Made by a program: the position numbers and the translations under genes
NCBI GenBank assembly: GCA_934597465.1
Contig: CAKTSC010000054.1
Location: 1-8,033, forward strand
DNA from: an uncultured Dysosmobacter sp.
Lineage (GTDB): Bacteria; Bacillota; Clostridia; Oscillospirales; Oscillospiraceae
DNA length: 8,033 nt
Reading direction: 5' to 3'
The notes under the pieces: model-generated
What the model saw: only the letters and a program-made list of their open reading frames with translations
Database searches by the model: none
What the model was told of the DNA's origin: nothing
Shown here: positions 1 to 5,332 of the stretch, piece by piece
Position numbering within the stretch: the stretch's first letter is position 1
Layout: each line of letters begins with the position of its first letter

Positions 1-380
1 TTGCCGTGGGTGCCGGAGACGCAGAGGGCGTTGGGGTAGCGCTGCATGATGGCGCCCCAGGCCTGGGCCCGCTCATACACCGGGATGCCCCGGGCCACGG
101 CCCCGGCGATCTCGGGGTTGCTGTCATGGACGGCGGCGGTGCGGATCACGAAGTCGCAGTCCCCCAGGTTTTCGGCGCTGTGGCCGTGGGCCACCGGGAT
201 GCCCAGGGACTTGAGGTGCTGGACGGAGGGGCCCTCGCTCATGTCGGAGCCCTGGATCGTAAGGCCCATGCCCCGGAGCACTTCCGCCAGGGGGCACATG
301 GAGACGCCGCCGATGCCGACCAGGTGGGCCCGCTTGCCGGGCACCAGGTAATCACGGATGGGGAGGGGGTTATTCATCAT
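1..380 (-). CDS. murC: UDP-N-acetylmuramate--L-alanine ligase (MurC), N-terminal part, cut by window edge
   Basis: MurC is the cytoplasmic ATP-dependent ligase that adds L-alanine to UDP-N-acetylmuramate, the first amino acid of the peptidoglycan stem peptide. The reverse strand reads continuously from ATG at 380 to the edge (126 complete codons). Residues about 18-28 are HLVGIGGVSMC, the glycine-rich nucleotide-sugar binding loop of Mur ligases. A GSDMSEGPSVQHL stretch follows (the family's GSD after the first strand), then a conserved VIRTAAVHDSNPEI segment. The last visible residues are VSGTHGK, the start of the ATP-binding GTHGKT loop. Two ATG codons occur in tandem (380 and 377). An AAAGGAAG ribosome site lies about 9-12 bases upstream. 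The family is usually about 450-460 residues, so roughly the first quarter is present. It is divergent from cca and has its own promoter. The family call is firm; the missing C-terminus cannot be judged. Confidence 0.93.
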   Translation of the reverse strand, partial: MMNNPLPIRDYLVPGKRAHLVGIGGVSMCPLAEVLRGMGLTIQGSDMSEGPSVQHLKSLGIPVAHGHSAENLGDCDFVIRTAAVHDSNPEIAGAVARGIPVYERAQAWGAIMQRYPNALCVSGTHG

Positions 381-401
381 AGGGACGCTTCCTTTCCGAG
401 A

Positions 402-454
402 CCCGCCGGAGGGGCGGGAGGGGTTATGGGATTGGCCGGGGGAAAGCCCCCGGC
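402..454 (-). promoter_or_regulatory. Two tandem hairpins in the murC leader
   Basis: Between the predicted murC start of transcription (about 463) and its ribosome site lie two inverted repeats. The first, nearest the 5' end, is a perfect 8-bp stem (435-442 with 447-454, GCCGGGGG/CCCCCGGC) with a 4-base loop. The second is a 6-bp stem (402-407 with 413-418, CCCGCC/GGCGGG) with a 5-base loop. Neither is followed by a T-run on the minus strand, so they do not look like terminators. They could stabilise the mRNA or regulate murC. The structures are seen in the sequence; any role is inference. Confidence 0.5.
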
Positions 455-469
455 ATAGTTTAACAATTC

Positions 470-498
470 ATTATAATCCCGCAAAAAGGAAAATGCAA
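470..498 (-). promoter_or_regulatory. murC promoter (sigma-A type)
   Basis: On the minus strand, TTGCAT (498-493) and a perfect TATAAT (475-470) are separated by exactly 17 bases. Transcription would start near 463, giving murC a leader of about 80 bases. The -10 box is a full consensus match and the -35 box matches in three of six bases. The site lies in an AT-rich island of an otherwise GC-rich intergenic region and is back-to-back with the cca promoter, without overlap. Confidence 0.7.
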
Positions 499-536
499 CG
501 GGAAAGGCGGCGAAGGGGATAGGTTTTGCGCCGGGC

Positions 537-565
537 TTGCGCGGGGGTGGGGGGCGTGGTATGAT
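537..565 (+). promoter_or_regulatory. cca promoter (sigma-A type)
   Basis: TTGCGC (537-542) and TATGAT (560-565) are separated by 17 bases. The predicted start near 572 leaves a leader of only about 20 bases, most of it the ribosome site AAGGGGGAG just before the cca start. The -35 box matches only TTG of the consensus. The same TTGCGC -35 with 17-base spacing recurs in front of the DJ-1/PfpI gene in this window. Confidence 0.6.
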
Positions 566-591
566 GGAAGGATCGAGAAGGGGGAGAAGCC

Positions 592-1941
592 ATGATGACC
601 ATGCCGGAGCATGTGCGGGAGATCCTGGAAGCGCTGGAGGGGGCGGGGTTCGCGGCCTTCTGCGTGGGGGGCTGCGTGCGGGACAGCCTTTTGGGGCGGG
701 AGCCGGAGGACTGGGATATCACCACCTCCGCCCGGCCGGAGGAGGTGCTGGGCCTCTTCGGGGCGGAGGCCCTGCCCACGGGGCTGCGGCACGGGACGGT
801 GACCGTCCGGCGGCCCGGCGGCCACGCGGAGGTCACGACGTTCCGCCGGGACGGGGTCTATACCGACCACCGCCGTCCGGAGAGCGTCCGCTTTACGGAC
901 TCCCTGGAGGAGGATCTTGCCCGGCGGGATTTCACCGTCAACGCCATGGCACTGTCCCTCCGGGGGGAGCTGCGGGATCCCTTCCGGGGGCGGGAGGATC
1001 TGGCGGCGGGGCGCATCCGCTGCGTGGGGGAGCCGGCGCGGCGCTTCGGGGAGGACGCTTTGCGGATCCTGCGGGGGCTGCGCTTCGCGGCGGTGCTGGG
1101 CTTTGCCATCGAGCCGGAGACGGCGGCGGCCCTCTCGGCGGCCCGGGGGGATCTCGCCGCCATCGCGCCGGAGCGGATCCTGATGGAGCTGCGGAAGCTG
1201 CTGGGGGCGGAGCGGCCCTCGGCGGTGCTGCGGGAATTCCCGGAGGTCTTCGGGGTCTTCTGGCCGGAGCTTTTGCCCATGGTGGGCTACGACCAGCGGA
1301 ACTTCCACCACTGCTATGACCTCTGGGAGCATACCCTTCACGCCCTGGACGCCGTGCCGGGGGAGGAGAGCCTGCGCTTTGCCGCGCTCCTCCACGACGT
1401 GGGGAAACCGGAGTGCTTCTCGTTGGACGCGGACGGCGTGGGGCATTTCTACGGCCACGCCGCCAAGAGCGCGGAGCGGGCGGACGCCATGCTTGCCCGG
1501 CTCCGGGCCCCCAACGCTTTGCGGGAGGAGGTCACGGAGCTCATCCGGCGGCACGACACACCCCTGCCGGGGATCCCGGAGGCGAACCTGCGGCGGCTCC
1601 TGCGCCGACTGGGGGAGGGGCGGCTGCGGCGGCTCATCGCGCTGCAGCGGGCGGACAACCTGGCCCAGGCCCCGGAATACCGGGCGGAGCGGGCGGCAGG
1701 GCTGGACGAGGTGCTGGAGCGGCTGGACGCCATCCTTCAGGAGGACGCCTGCTTCTCCCTGCGGCAGCTGGCGGTGAACGGCCGGGACATGCTGGATCTG
1801 GGGTTCCGGGGAAGAGAGATCGGCGGGGCGCTGGACTTCCTCCTCAACGAGGTGGTGGAGGGGCGGCTTGAAAACGAGCGGGAGGCGCTGCTGGGGGCTG
1901 CCCGGGAGCGGTATCCGGGGAATGGGACGGATCGATCGTGA
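592..1941 (+). CDS. cca: CCA tRNA nucleotidyltransferase with HD domain
   Basis: This enzyme adds or repairs the 3' CCA end of tRNAs from CTP and ATP in the cytoplasm. The 449-residue product has the class II nucleotidyltransferase architecture in order. VGGCVRD (residues 25-31) is the flexible substrate loop and DWD (40-42) holds the catalytic metal-binding carboxylates. RRDFTVNAMA (111-120) follows. EDALRILRGLRF (154-165) is the arginine-rich region before the helical body. An HD domain follows, with WEHTLHAL (245-252), LLHDVGKP (266-273) and a later Asp in QRADN (352-356); in relatives this carries phosphohydrolase activity. Start candidates are ATG 592, 595 and 601. I prefer 592 or 595 because AAGGGGGAG (578-586) is at the right spacing. 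It is first in a probable two-gene operon, with only 16 bases before the HExxH gene. Length and motifs are complete, with no frameshift. Confidence 0.95.
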   Translation: MMTMPEHVREILEALEGAGFAAFCVGGCVRDSLLGREPEDWDITTSARPEEVLGLFGAEALPTGLRHGTVTVRRPGGHAEVTTFRRDGVYTDHRRPESVRFTDSLEEDLARRDFTVNAMALSLRGELRDPFRGREDLAAGRIRCVGEPARRFGEDALRILRGLRFAAVLGFAIEPETAAALSAARGDLAAIAPERILMELRKLLGAERPSAVLREFPEVFGVFWPELLPMVGYDQRNFHHCYDLWEHTLHALDAVPGEESLRFAALLHDVGKPECFSLDADGVGHFYGHAAKSAERADAMLARLRAPNALREEVTELIRRHDTPLPGIPEANLRRLLRRLGEGRLRRLIALQRADNLAQAPEYRAERAAGLDEVLERLDAILQEDACFSLRQLAVNGRDMLDLGFRGREIGGALDFLLNEVVEGRLENEREALLGAARERYPGNGTDRS

Positions 1942-1957
1942 CAGAAAGGGTGCGGAA

Positions 1958-2851
1958 ATGGAGATCAGTGAGTTTTTTATCAAGGGCGACATGAAGGGCG
2001 CCATCGCCTTTATGCGGGAGCATGAGGAGTTCCGGGATATCCTTCCCGCGTATACGGCGATCTTTGAGAGGCAGGAGTACCGCAGGTTTGAGGTTTCGGA
2101 GCGGCTCAACGGGATTTTGCGGGAGTACCAGGTCTATTACCGGGATACCTTTTACCGCGGCCTGCCGGAGGCGGAGGCCGCGGAGGGGCTGCGGGCCGGG
2201 CTGCGGGAGCTTCTGGCGCTGCCGGAGGCGGAGGAAGAGGCGCTGGCGGAGCGGCTGCGGGAACTCTTCGAGGCGGAGGGGTATCACGCGCTCTTCGGAA
2301 AGACCCAGGGGTATTACGGCCCCTATATCTGGCGGGAGACCGTTCCCACCCGTTACCGGGTGGAGCTGCCGGACGGGACGGCGGAGTATACCGTCAACCT
2401 CTTGAAGGGCTTCGTATTCCGCGGCTGGATGGATTACCTGACCTTCGGCCGCTTCGGCACGGGGGGCTGGGCATCGCCGGACGGCACCATCAACTGCGTG
2501 GAGCAGGCGTATGACCGGGAGAGCGAGCGGTTCCGGGTCTCCCTTCTGAAGCACGAGGCGCAGCATGCCGTGGATATGAAGCGCTTCCCGGGGATCACCC
2601 CGGCGGAGCTGGAATACCGGGCGAAGCTGGTGGAGCTCCATTATTCCCACGATCCGGGGCTGCTGCAGAAGTTCCTGGCGGAGGCGGAGGAAGGCAGGGC
2701 CGGGGACAGCCACGCGGCGGCTTCCGCGAGGATCCGGCGCGGCTTCGCGGGGTCGGAGCAGGCGGAGCTTGCCCGCGCCCAAGCGCGGGCGCTGGCGCTG
2801 CTTTCGGCGGACACGCGGGAGATGGAAGGGAAGTACGGGGAGCAGGGCTGA
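1958..2851 (+). CDS. HExxH-motif protein, putative zinc metallopeptidase of unrecognised family
   Basis: I do not recognise a named family. The 297-residue product has an HEAQH sequence at residues 199-203 within LLKHEAQHAVD, which fits the HExxH zinc-peptidase signature. It is followed 14-16 residues later by E217 and E219 in AELEYRAKL, either of which could be the third, glutamate ligand of a gluzincin-type site. Before this is an aromatic block (GYYGPYIW, 118-125) and a predicted beta region with GWMDY and GRFGTGGW (156-171). The first 110 residues are helical and very Glu/Ala/Arg rich. There is no signal peptide or membrane segment, so it is probably cytoplasmic. The frame opens upstream inside cca, but ATG 1958 has AGAAAGGGTG (1943-1952) at good spacing and is the likely start. 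It probably shares an mRNA with cca, although no functional link to tRNA repair is evident. Catalytic activity is inference from the motif. Confidence 0.75.
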   Translation: MEISEFFIKGDMKGAIAFMREHEEFRDILPAYTAIFERQEYRRFEVSERLNGILREYQVYYRDTFYRGLPEAEAAEGLRAGLRELLALPEAEEEALAERLRELFEAEGYHALFGKTQGYYGPYIWRETVPTRYRVELPDGTAEYTVNLLKGFVFRGWMDYLTFGRFGTGGWASPDGTINCVEQAYDRESERFRVSLLKHEAQHAVDMKRFPGITPAELEYRAKLVELHYSHDPGLLQKFLAEAEEGRAGDSHAAASARIRRGFAGSEQAELARAQARALALLSADTREMEGKYGEQG

Positions 2852-2919
2852 CGGCGGCGGGGTCGGGCTTGCCGGGCCGGGCTCCCCTTTCCGCCGGATC
2901 GCGGGGCTCCCCTGACAGG

Positions 2920-2953
2920 AAAACGGCGTGACCGGGAGGTCACGCCGTTTTTT
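2920..2953. terminator. Two-way intrinsic terminator between convergent genes
   Basis: A perfect 14-bp stem (2920-2933 with 2938-2951, AAAACGGCGTGACC and its complement) encloses a GGGA loop. A run of six T closes it on the plus strand, and the four A at the left give a T-run for the minus strand. It lies 68 bases after the HExxH gene and 9 bases past the stop codon of the leftward DJ-1/PfpI gene, so it should end transcription from both sides. Confidence 0.92.
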
Positions 2954-2962
2954 CTGTTGGGG

Positions 2963-3517
2963 TCAGGGGTGATGCCAGCCGATGCGCTCCGCCACGTCCT
3001 TGACGGCGGCGGGGCCCCGGAGGGTCTCCACCAGGGCCAGGGCGAAGGGGATGGCGGCGCCCAGGCCCGGGGCGGTGAGGTAGGGGCCGTCCCGCACCAC
3101 GTCACCCTCCGTCAGGACGGCACCCGTGAGTTGATCCCGGAAGCTGGGGAAGGCGGTGGCCCGGCGGCCCCGGAGCAGGCCCAGGTGCCCCAGGATGGAG
3201 GGGGCGGCGCAGATGGCGGCGATGGGCTTCCCCTCCGCCGCGAAGGCCCGGATGGCGGCCTGGACGGCGGGGGAGTCCTCCAGGTGCCTGGCGCCGGGCC
3301 AGCCGCCGGGGAGCACCAGGAGATCCTGGGCGGCGGCGTCCGTCTCCTCCGCCAGGGCGTCCGCCCGGAGGGTGACGCCGTGGCTGGTGGTGAGCTCCCG
3401 GGAGCCGCCCACGGCGGCCAGGGTGACCTCCACCTCCGCCCGGCGGAGGAGATCGGCGCAGAGCAGGGCCTCGCACTCCTCCGTGCCGGGGGCGAGGTAA
3501 ATGACGGCTTTCTTCAT
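2963..3517 (-). CDS. DJ-1/PfpI family protein (YajL/ThiJ-like)
   Basis: The 184-residue product is a complete member of the DJ-1/PfpI superfamily, small cytoplasmic proteins with a glutamine-amidotransferase-like fold linked in relatives to stress protection, chaperone or deglycase activity. The N-terminus KKAVIYLAPGTEECEA contains the family's acidic residue (E16, equivalent to Glu18 of human DJ-1). LLVLPGGWPGA (66-76) is the PGG turn. IAAICAAPSILG (99-110) is the nucleophile elbow, with C103 matching Cys106 of DJ-1. TAPGLGAAIPFALALVE near the C-terminus matches the conserved GPG...FALAIVE helix. The histidine of human DJ-1 (TTHP) is Phe here (ATAFP). Start ATG 3517 is set by AAGGAGG seven bases upstream; the open frame continues upstream but without family similarity. 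It is single, divergent from the deacetylase gene. Substrate cannot be assigned. Confidence 0.92.
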   Translation of the reverse strand: MKKAVIYLAPGTEECEALLCADLLRRAEVEVTLAAVGGSRELTTSHGVTLRADALAEETDAAAQDLLVLPGGWPGARHLEDSPAVQAAIRAFAAEGKPIAAICAAPSILGHLGLLRGRRATAFPSFRDQLTGAVLTEGDVVRDGPYLTAPGLGAAIPFALALVETLRGPAAVKDVAERIGWHHP

Positions 3518-3542
3518 GGGGTGGCCTCCTTCGTTTTTTCCC

Positions 3543-3571
3543 ATGTTACCACGGATGGCCCGGCGGCGCAA
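3543..3571 (-). promoter_or_regulatory. Promoter of the DJ-1/PfpI gene
   Basis: On the minus strand, TTGCGC (3571-3566) and TAACAT (3548-3543) are 17 bases apart, predicting a start near 3536 and a leader of about 19 bases dominated by the AAGGAGG site. The -10 box matches four of six and the -35 box three of six. The -35 and spacing are identical to those proposed for cca. Confidence 0.55.
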
Positions 3572-3575
3572 GTGG

Positions 3576-3602
3576 ATAAACCGGGGCGCGGGCGCATAGG
3601 CT
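3576..3602 (+). promoter_or_regulatory. Possible sporulation-type (sigma-E-like) promoter for the deacetylase gene
   Basis: No sigma-A-type pair is convincing ahead of the deacetylase gene on the plus strand. However ATA (3576-3578), 16 bases, then CATAGGCT (3595-3602) fits the loose ATA / CATAnnnT pattern of sigma-E promoters. Transcription would begin just before the AAGGGGGAG ribosome site, giving an unusually short leader. The motif is short and could be chance. It is listed because PdaB-type genes belong to sporulation regulons in Bacillus. Confidence 0.22.
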
Positions 3603-3625
3603 TTCCCCGAAAGGGGGAGTTTTCC

Positions 3626-4384
3626 ATGAAGCTGCTGCGGAAGCCGCGCCTTGCCTCCGTGCTGGCGGCGGCGCTGGGACTGGGGATGGCGGCGTATCTG
3701 GCCGCCTGGCCCGCCTTCGGCTATCAGGCAGACCGGCCGCTGCCCATCTACTGCGTCGACCGGCCGGAGAAGATCTGCGCCATCAGCTTTGATGCCGCCT
3801 GGGGGGCGGACAACACCCAGAGCATCCTGGATGTGCTGGCGCGCTACAACGTGAAGGCCACCTTCTTCGTGGTGGGGAACTGGGCGGATCAATACCCCCA
3901 GCAGGCCCGAGCCATCGTGGAGAGCGGCTGCGAGCTCATGAGCCATTCCAACGCCCACGGGCACTACAACTCCATGTCCACGGAGGAGATCGTGGCGGAC
4001 ATCAACACCAGCAACGACAAGATCGAGGCCCTCACCGGTGTCCGGCCCACGCTGATCCGCTGCCCCTACGGGGAGTACGACGACCACGTGATCACGGCCA
4101 TCCGGGGGATGGGGATGGAGCCCATCCAGTGGGATGTGGACAGCCTGGACTGGAAGGGGATCTCGGCGGCGGAGATCACGGAGCGGGTCACGAAGCGGGT
4201 GGGGCCCGGCTCCATCGTGCTCTTCCACAACGCCGGGGAGCACACGCCGGAGGCCCTGCCGGGGATCCTGGACTACCTGCTGGCCCAGGGCTACCGGATC
4301 GTGCCCATCAGCGAGATCCTGCTCACCGGGGACTACACCATCGACCACACCGGGCGGCAGTTCGCGGCGGAGGCGAAAAGCTAA
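3626..4384 (+). CDS. Membrane-anchored polysaccharide deacetylase, PdaB-like (NodB domain)
   Basis: The 252-residue product is a carbohydrate esterase family 4 deacetylase, expected to remove acetyl groups from peptidoglycan or another cell-surface polymer. Residues about 9-31 form a hydrophobic signal-anchor after a basic start (MKLLRKPR), placing the catalytic domain outside. NodB motifs are present in order: SFDAAWG (54-60) with D56 as the likely catalytic base; HSNAH (107-111) with two metal-binding His; RCPYG (145-149); DVDSLDW (170-176); and VLFHN (198-202) with H201. The usual second Asp of TFDDG is Ala57. PdaB of Bacillus has FDISWG at this place, so this is a subfamily trait rather than decay. 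The PLPIYCVD stretch before the domain also resembles PdaB. AAGGGGGAG (3611-3619) sets the start. It is monocistronic, ending inside its terminator. PdaB-like role in sporulation is inference. Confidence 0.88.
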   Translation: MKLLRKPRLASVLAAALGLGMAAYLAAWPAFGYQADRPLPIYCVDRPEKICAISFDAAWGADNTQSILDVLARYNVKATFFVVGNWADQYPQQARAIVESGCELMSHSNAHGHYNSMSTEEIVADINTSNDKIEALTGVRPTLIRCPYGEYDDHVITAIRGMGMEPIQWDVDSLDWKGISAAEITERVTKRVGPGSIVLFHNAGEHTPEALPGILDYLLAQGYRIVPISEILLTGDYTIDHTGRQFAAEAKS

Positions 4385-4411
4385 GGGAGAGCCCGGCGGG
4401 CTCTCCCTTTT
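4383..4411. terminator. Terminator overlapping the deacetylase stop codon, shared with the kinase gene
   Basis: A perfect 12-bp stem (4383-4394 with 4398-4409, AAGGGAGAGCCC and its complement) with a GGC loop is followed by TTTT on the plus strand. Its first two bases belong to the TAA stop of the deacetylase gene. The leftward kinase-like gene stops at 4416, so the same hairpin can serve it. The T-run on that strand is interrupted (TTAGCTTTT), making leftward termination less certain. Confidence 0.85.
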
Positions 4412-4415
4412 CGGC

Positions 4416-5018
4416 TTATTCGGGCTGTTCGTCGGTGGAGATGCGGAGGTCGCAGCGTGCCTCCACGTTCAGCTCCCGGAAGTAGCGCTCTTCCAAGGGG
4501 ATCCAGCGGGTGAAGAACATCTCCGCCCGGCCGCCGTTGCGCGCCAGGATGCGGCGGCGCTGCTCCTGGGGCGAGACGTGCAGGAAGAGGGAGCAGGCAT
4601 AGTACGGGGCCAGTTCCGGGTGCATGGCATAGGCCCCCTCCACAATGTTCAGCCGCCCGGGGGCCACGGCGCGCTCCGGCTCCAGGGTGAGGCTGCCGCA
4701 GTCGAAGCGGCGGAAGCGCACCGTCTCGCCCCGGCGCAGGGGCTCCAGCACCTCCGCCAGGAAGCGCTCCCGATCCACGTTGCCGCCGGGCTGGGCGAAG
4801 CGCTCCGGCGTCCGCTGCTCCGGGCGGAGGAAGAAATCATCCAGGTGGAAGAGGGGGCAGGCGTACTCCTCCGCCAGCAGGGCGGCCAGGGTGCTCTTGC
4901 CGCTGGCGCAGCGGCCGTCGATGGCCAGGATCGCGCCCTCCGGCAGGCTGTCCAGCCGGGAGAGCAGGGGGGCGAAACGGGCGTAGCGCCCGGTGAAGGC
5001 GGGGTGGGTGGTGTCCAT
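4416..5018 (-). CDS. Uridine kinase-like P-loop NTPase
   Basis: The 200-residue product has the fold signature of the uridine kinase/phosphoribulokinase-like P-loop kinases. AIDGRCASGKST (32-43) is a Walker A loop and FHLDDFF (57-63) is the conserved acidic strand end found in uridine kinase-type enzymes. NIVEGAYA (124-131) resembles the family's second strand near the substrate site. RRRILAR (154-160) and RWIPLEERYF (171-180) form the arginine-rich lid region. The substrate (nucleoside or another small hydroxyl compound) cannot be fixed. Such short genes are often annotated only as uridine kinase family or AAA ATPase. The frame is open back to 5180, but ATG 5018 follows AAAGGAGG by five bases and starts the conserved part. 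It is a single gene, converging on the deacetylase gene and divergent from the small convergent-RNA locus to its right. Confidence 0.82.
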   Translation of the reverse strand: MDTTHPAFTGRYARFAPLLSRLDSLPEGAILAIDGRCASGKSTLAALLAEEYACPLFHLDDFFLRPEQRTPERFAQPGGNVDRERFLAEVLEPLRRGETVRFRRFDCGSLTLEPERAVAPGRLNIVEGAYAMHPELAPYYACSLFLHVSPQEQRRRILARNGGRAEMFFTRWIPLEERYFRELNVEARCDLRISTDEQPE

Positions 5019-5036
5019 GGGGGCCTCCTTTGGGAT

Positions 5037-5055
5037 CCCGCTCCGGGGGAGCGGG
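5037..5055. promoter_or_regulatory. Hairpin in the leader of the kinase-like gene
   Basis: A perfect 8-bp inverted repeat (5037-5044 with 5048-5055, CCCGCTCC/GGAGCGGG, 3-base loop) lies just upstream of the AAAGGAGG site of the kinase-like gene. On the plus strand it is followed by the T-rich stretch GGTTTCTCGTTTT, so it could alternatively act as a weak rightward terminator insulating the small locus to the right. Its role is undetermined. Confidence 0.4.
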
Positions 5056-5073
5056 GGTTTCTCGTTTTGGGGG

Positions 5074-5102
5074 TTGTCAGAATTTGTCGAACGTGATAGG
5101 AT
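5074..5102 (+). promoter_or_regulatory. Rightward promoter of the 31-codon peptide transcript
   Basis: TTGTCA (5074-5079, five of six matches) and TAGGAT (5097-5102, four of six) are 17 bases apart, with an extended -10 TG at 5094-5095. The predicted start is about 5109, the A of the AGGCGCTGC repeat. GATAAT at 5100-5105 is a better -10 by itself but lacks a -35 at correct distance. No other gene lies between this promoter and the convergent promoter at 5333-5360. Confidence 0.65.
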
Positions 5103-5121
5103 AATTTTAGGCGCTGCACAA
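5093..5121 (-). promoter_or_regulatory. Possible promoter of the kinase-like gene
   Basis: On the minus strand TTGTGC (5121-5116) and TATCAC (5098-5093) are 17 bases apart, with four of six matches in each box. If real, its -10 overlaps that of the rightward promoter at 5074-5102 and its -35 sits inside the left inverted-repeat arm, so the two promoters could not be occupied together. It is the best candidate I see upstream of the kinase-like gene, but it is weak. Confidence 0.3.
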
Positions 5122-5141
5122 CGGCAGGCGGTTGGCCACAC

Positions 5142-5157
5142 CACCCGAGAGGGGGTG
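5142..5157 (+). promoter_or_regulatory. Hairpin able to hide the ribosome site of the small peptide
   Basis: CACCC (5142-5146) can pair with GGGTG (5153-5157) across the loop GAGAGG. The Shine-Dalgarno sequence AGGGGG (5150-5155), eight bases before the ATG at 5164, is split between loop and stem. Translation would be reduced unless the hairpin opens. Sequestered ribosome sites are typical of type I toxin mRNAs; the application here is inference. Confidence 0.5.
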
Positions 5158-5163
5158 AGGCTC

Positions 5164-5259
5164 ATGTTTCTTCCGATCACTTTCCATATCCGGCGGAGAT
5201 TCTCCGTTTCGATCTGCGTGAGAGAGCTGAAAAGCAGAAACCGCCACCCGGCACGGTGA
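5164..5259 (+). CDS. 31-residue basic peptide, unrecognised; candidate toxin of a type I-like locus
   Basis: The ORF encodes MFLPITFHIRRR, a middle FSVSICVRE and a tail ending RNRHPAR. It has eight Arg/Lys and one acidic residue, so it is strongly basic. The central part alternates hydrophobic and polar residues (beta-strand-like) and there is no transmembrane helix, unlike Fst or TxpA toxins. An AGGGGG ribosome site is eight bases upstream, within a small hairpin. The last codons and the TGA (5257-5259) lie inside the terminator hairpin 5236-5267. The frame is open upstream to 4993, but the predicted promoter and the ribosome site support the short start at 5164. It sits between facing promoters and opposite a non-coding transcript. 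It could be a toxin, a leader peptide, or a chance ORF in a structured RNA. I do not recognise the family. Confidence 0.5.
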   Translation: MFLPITFHIRRRFSVSICVRELKSRNRHPAR

Positions 5260-5326
5260 CGGTTTCTTAGGTTTTCCTAACTAACTCTTCGTATCCGGGC
5301 CAACCGCTTGTCGCAGCGCCTTTCTA
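5232..5326 (-). ncRNA. Predicted leftward non-coding RNA, possible antitoxin RNA
   Basis: A transcript from the consensus promoter at 5333-5360 would start near 5325-5327 and end after the hairpin 5236-5267, where the minus strand continues GCTTTTC. It would be about 95 bases. It contains no ATG on its strand, and its 5' end repeats the 5' sequence of the peptide mRNA. It is complementary to the peptide mRNA over the terminator hairpin and the end of the coding region. This matches antisense regulators of type I toxin-antitoxin loci. Both ends are predictions from promoter and terminator positions. Confidence 0.5.
5236..5267. terminator. Shared two-way terminator of the convergent transcripts
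   Basis: AGAAACCG (5236-5243) pairs with CGGTTTCT (5260-5267). After one C-A mismatch, CACC (5245-5248) pairs with GGTG (5255-5258), leaving a 6-base loop. On the plus strand it runs into TTAGGTTTTCC and on the minus strand into TGCTTTTC, so both directions have short T-tracts. It overlaps the last codons and stop of the 31-codon ORF. Confidence 0.65.
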
Positions 5327-5332
5327 CGTTTT

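Larger units (their letters stand above)
5109..5321. repeat. Inverted-repeat arms bounding the convergent-transcript locus
   Basis: The left arm (5109-5137) reads AGGCGCTGC, ten bases, GCGGTTGGCC. The right arm, read on the minus strand from 5321 to 5298, reads AGGCGCTGC, five bases (GACAA), GCGGTTGGCC. Nineteen bases are identical in two blocks with only the inner spacer differing. Each arm begins at or a few bases after the predicted start of one of the two facing transcripts, so both RNAs carry the same 5' sequence. No target-site duplication is visible outside the arms. Confidence 0.85.

Noticed and set aside
6..458. Plus-strand open frame across the murC N-terminus
   Set aside because: It is the antisense of a clear MurC start; the product is Gly/Ala/His-rich without motifs and there is no ribosome site.
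1868..1957. Longer start for the HExxH gene inside cca
   Set aside because: No ribosome site at 1868, and the added residues are the shifted reading of cca. ATG 1958 has a good site.
460..2109. 549-codon minus-strand frame opposite cca
   Set aside because: Its Pro/Arg/Gln/His-rich product is typical of a GC-rich shadow frame. The plus-strand cca has all family motifs.
3518..4348. Upstream extension of the DJ-1/PfpI frame opposite the deacetylase
   Set aside because: The frame stays open only because of GC bias. The real start at 3517 has AAGGAGG and begins the conserved domain; the extension lies antisense to a complete NodB domain.
4993..5163. Longer version of the 31-codon ORF starting at 4993
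   Set aside because: It would begin opposite the kinase coding region, upstream of the predicted promoter, without a ribosome site. The short start at 5164 fits promoter and ribosome site.
5109..5321. Small transposable element (MITE) explanation for the inverted arms
   Set aside because: No target-site duplication is visible at the flanks, the promoters lie outside the arms, and the arms coincide with transcript starts. Not excluded, but less fitting than a two-RNA regulatory locus.
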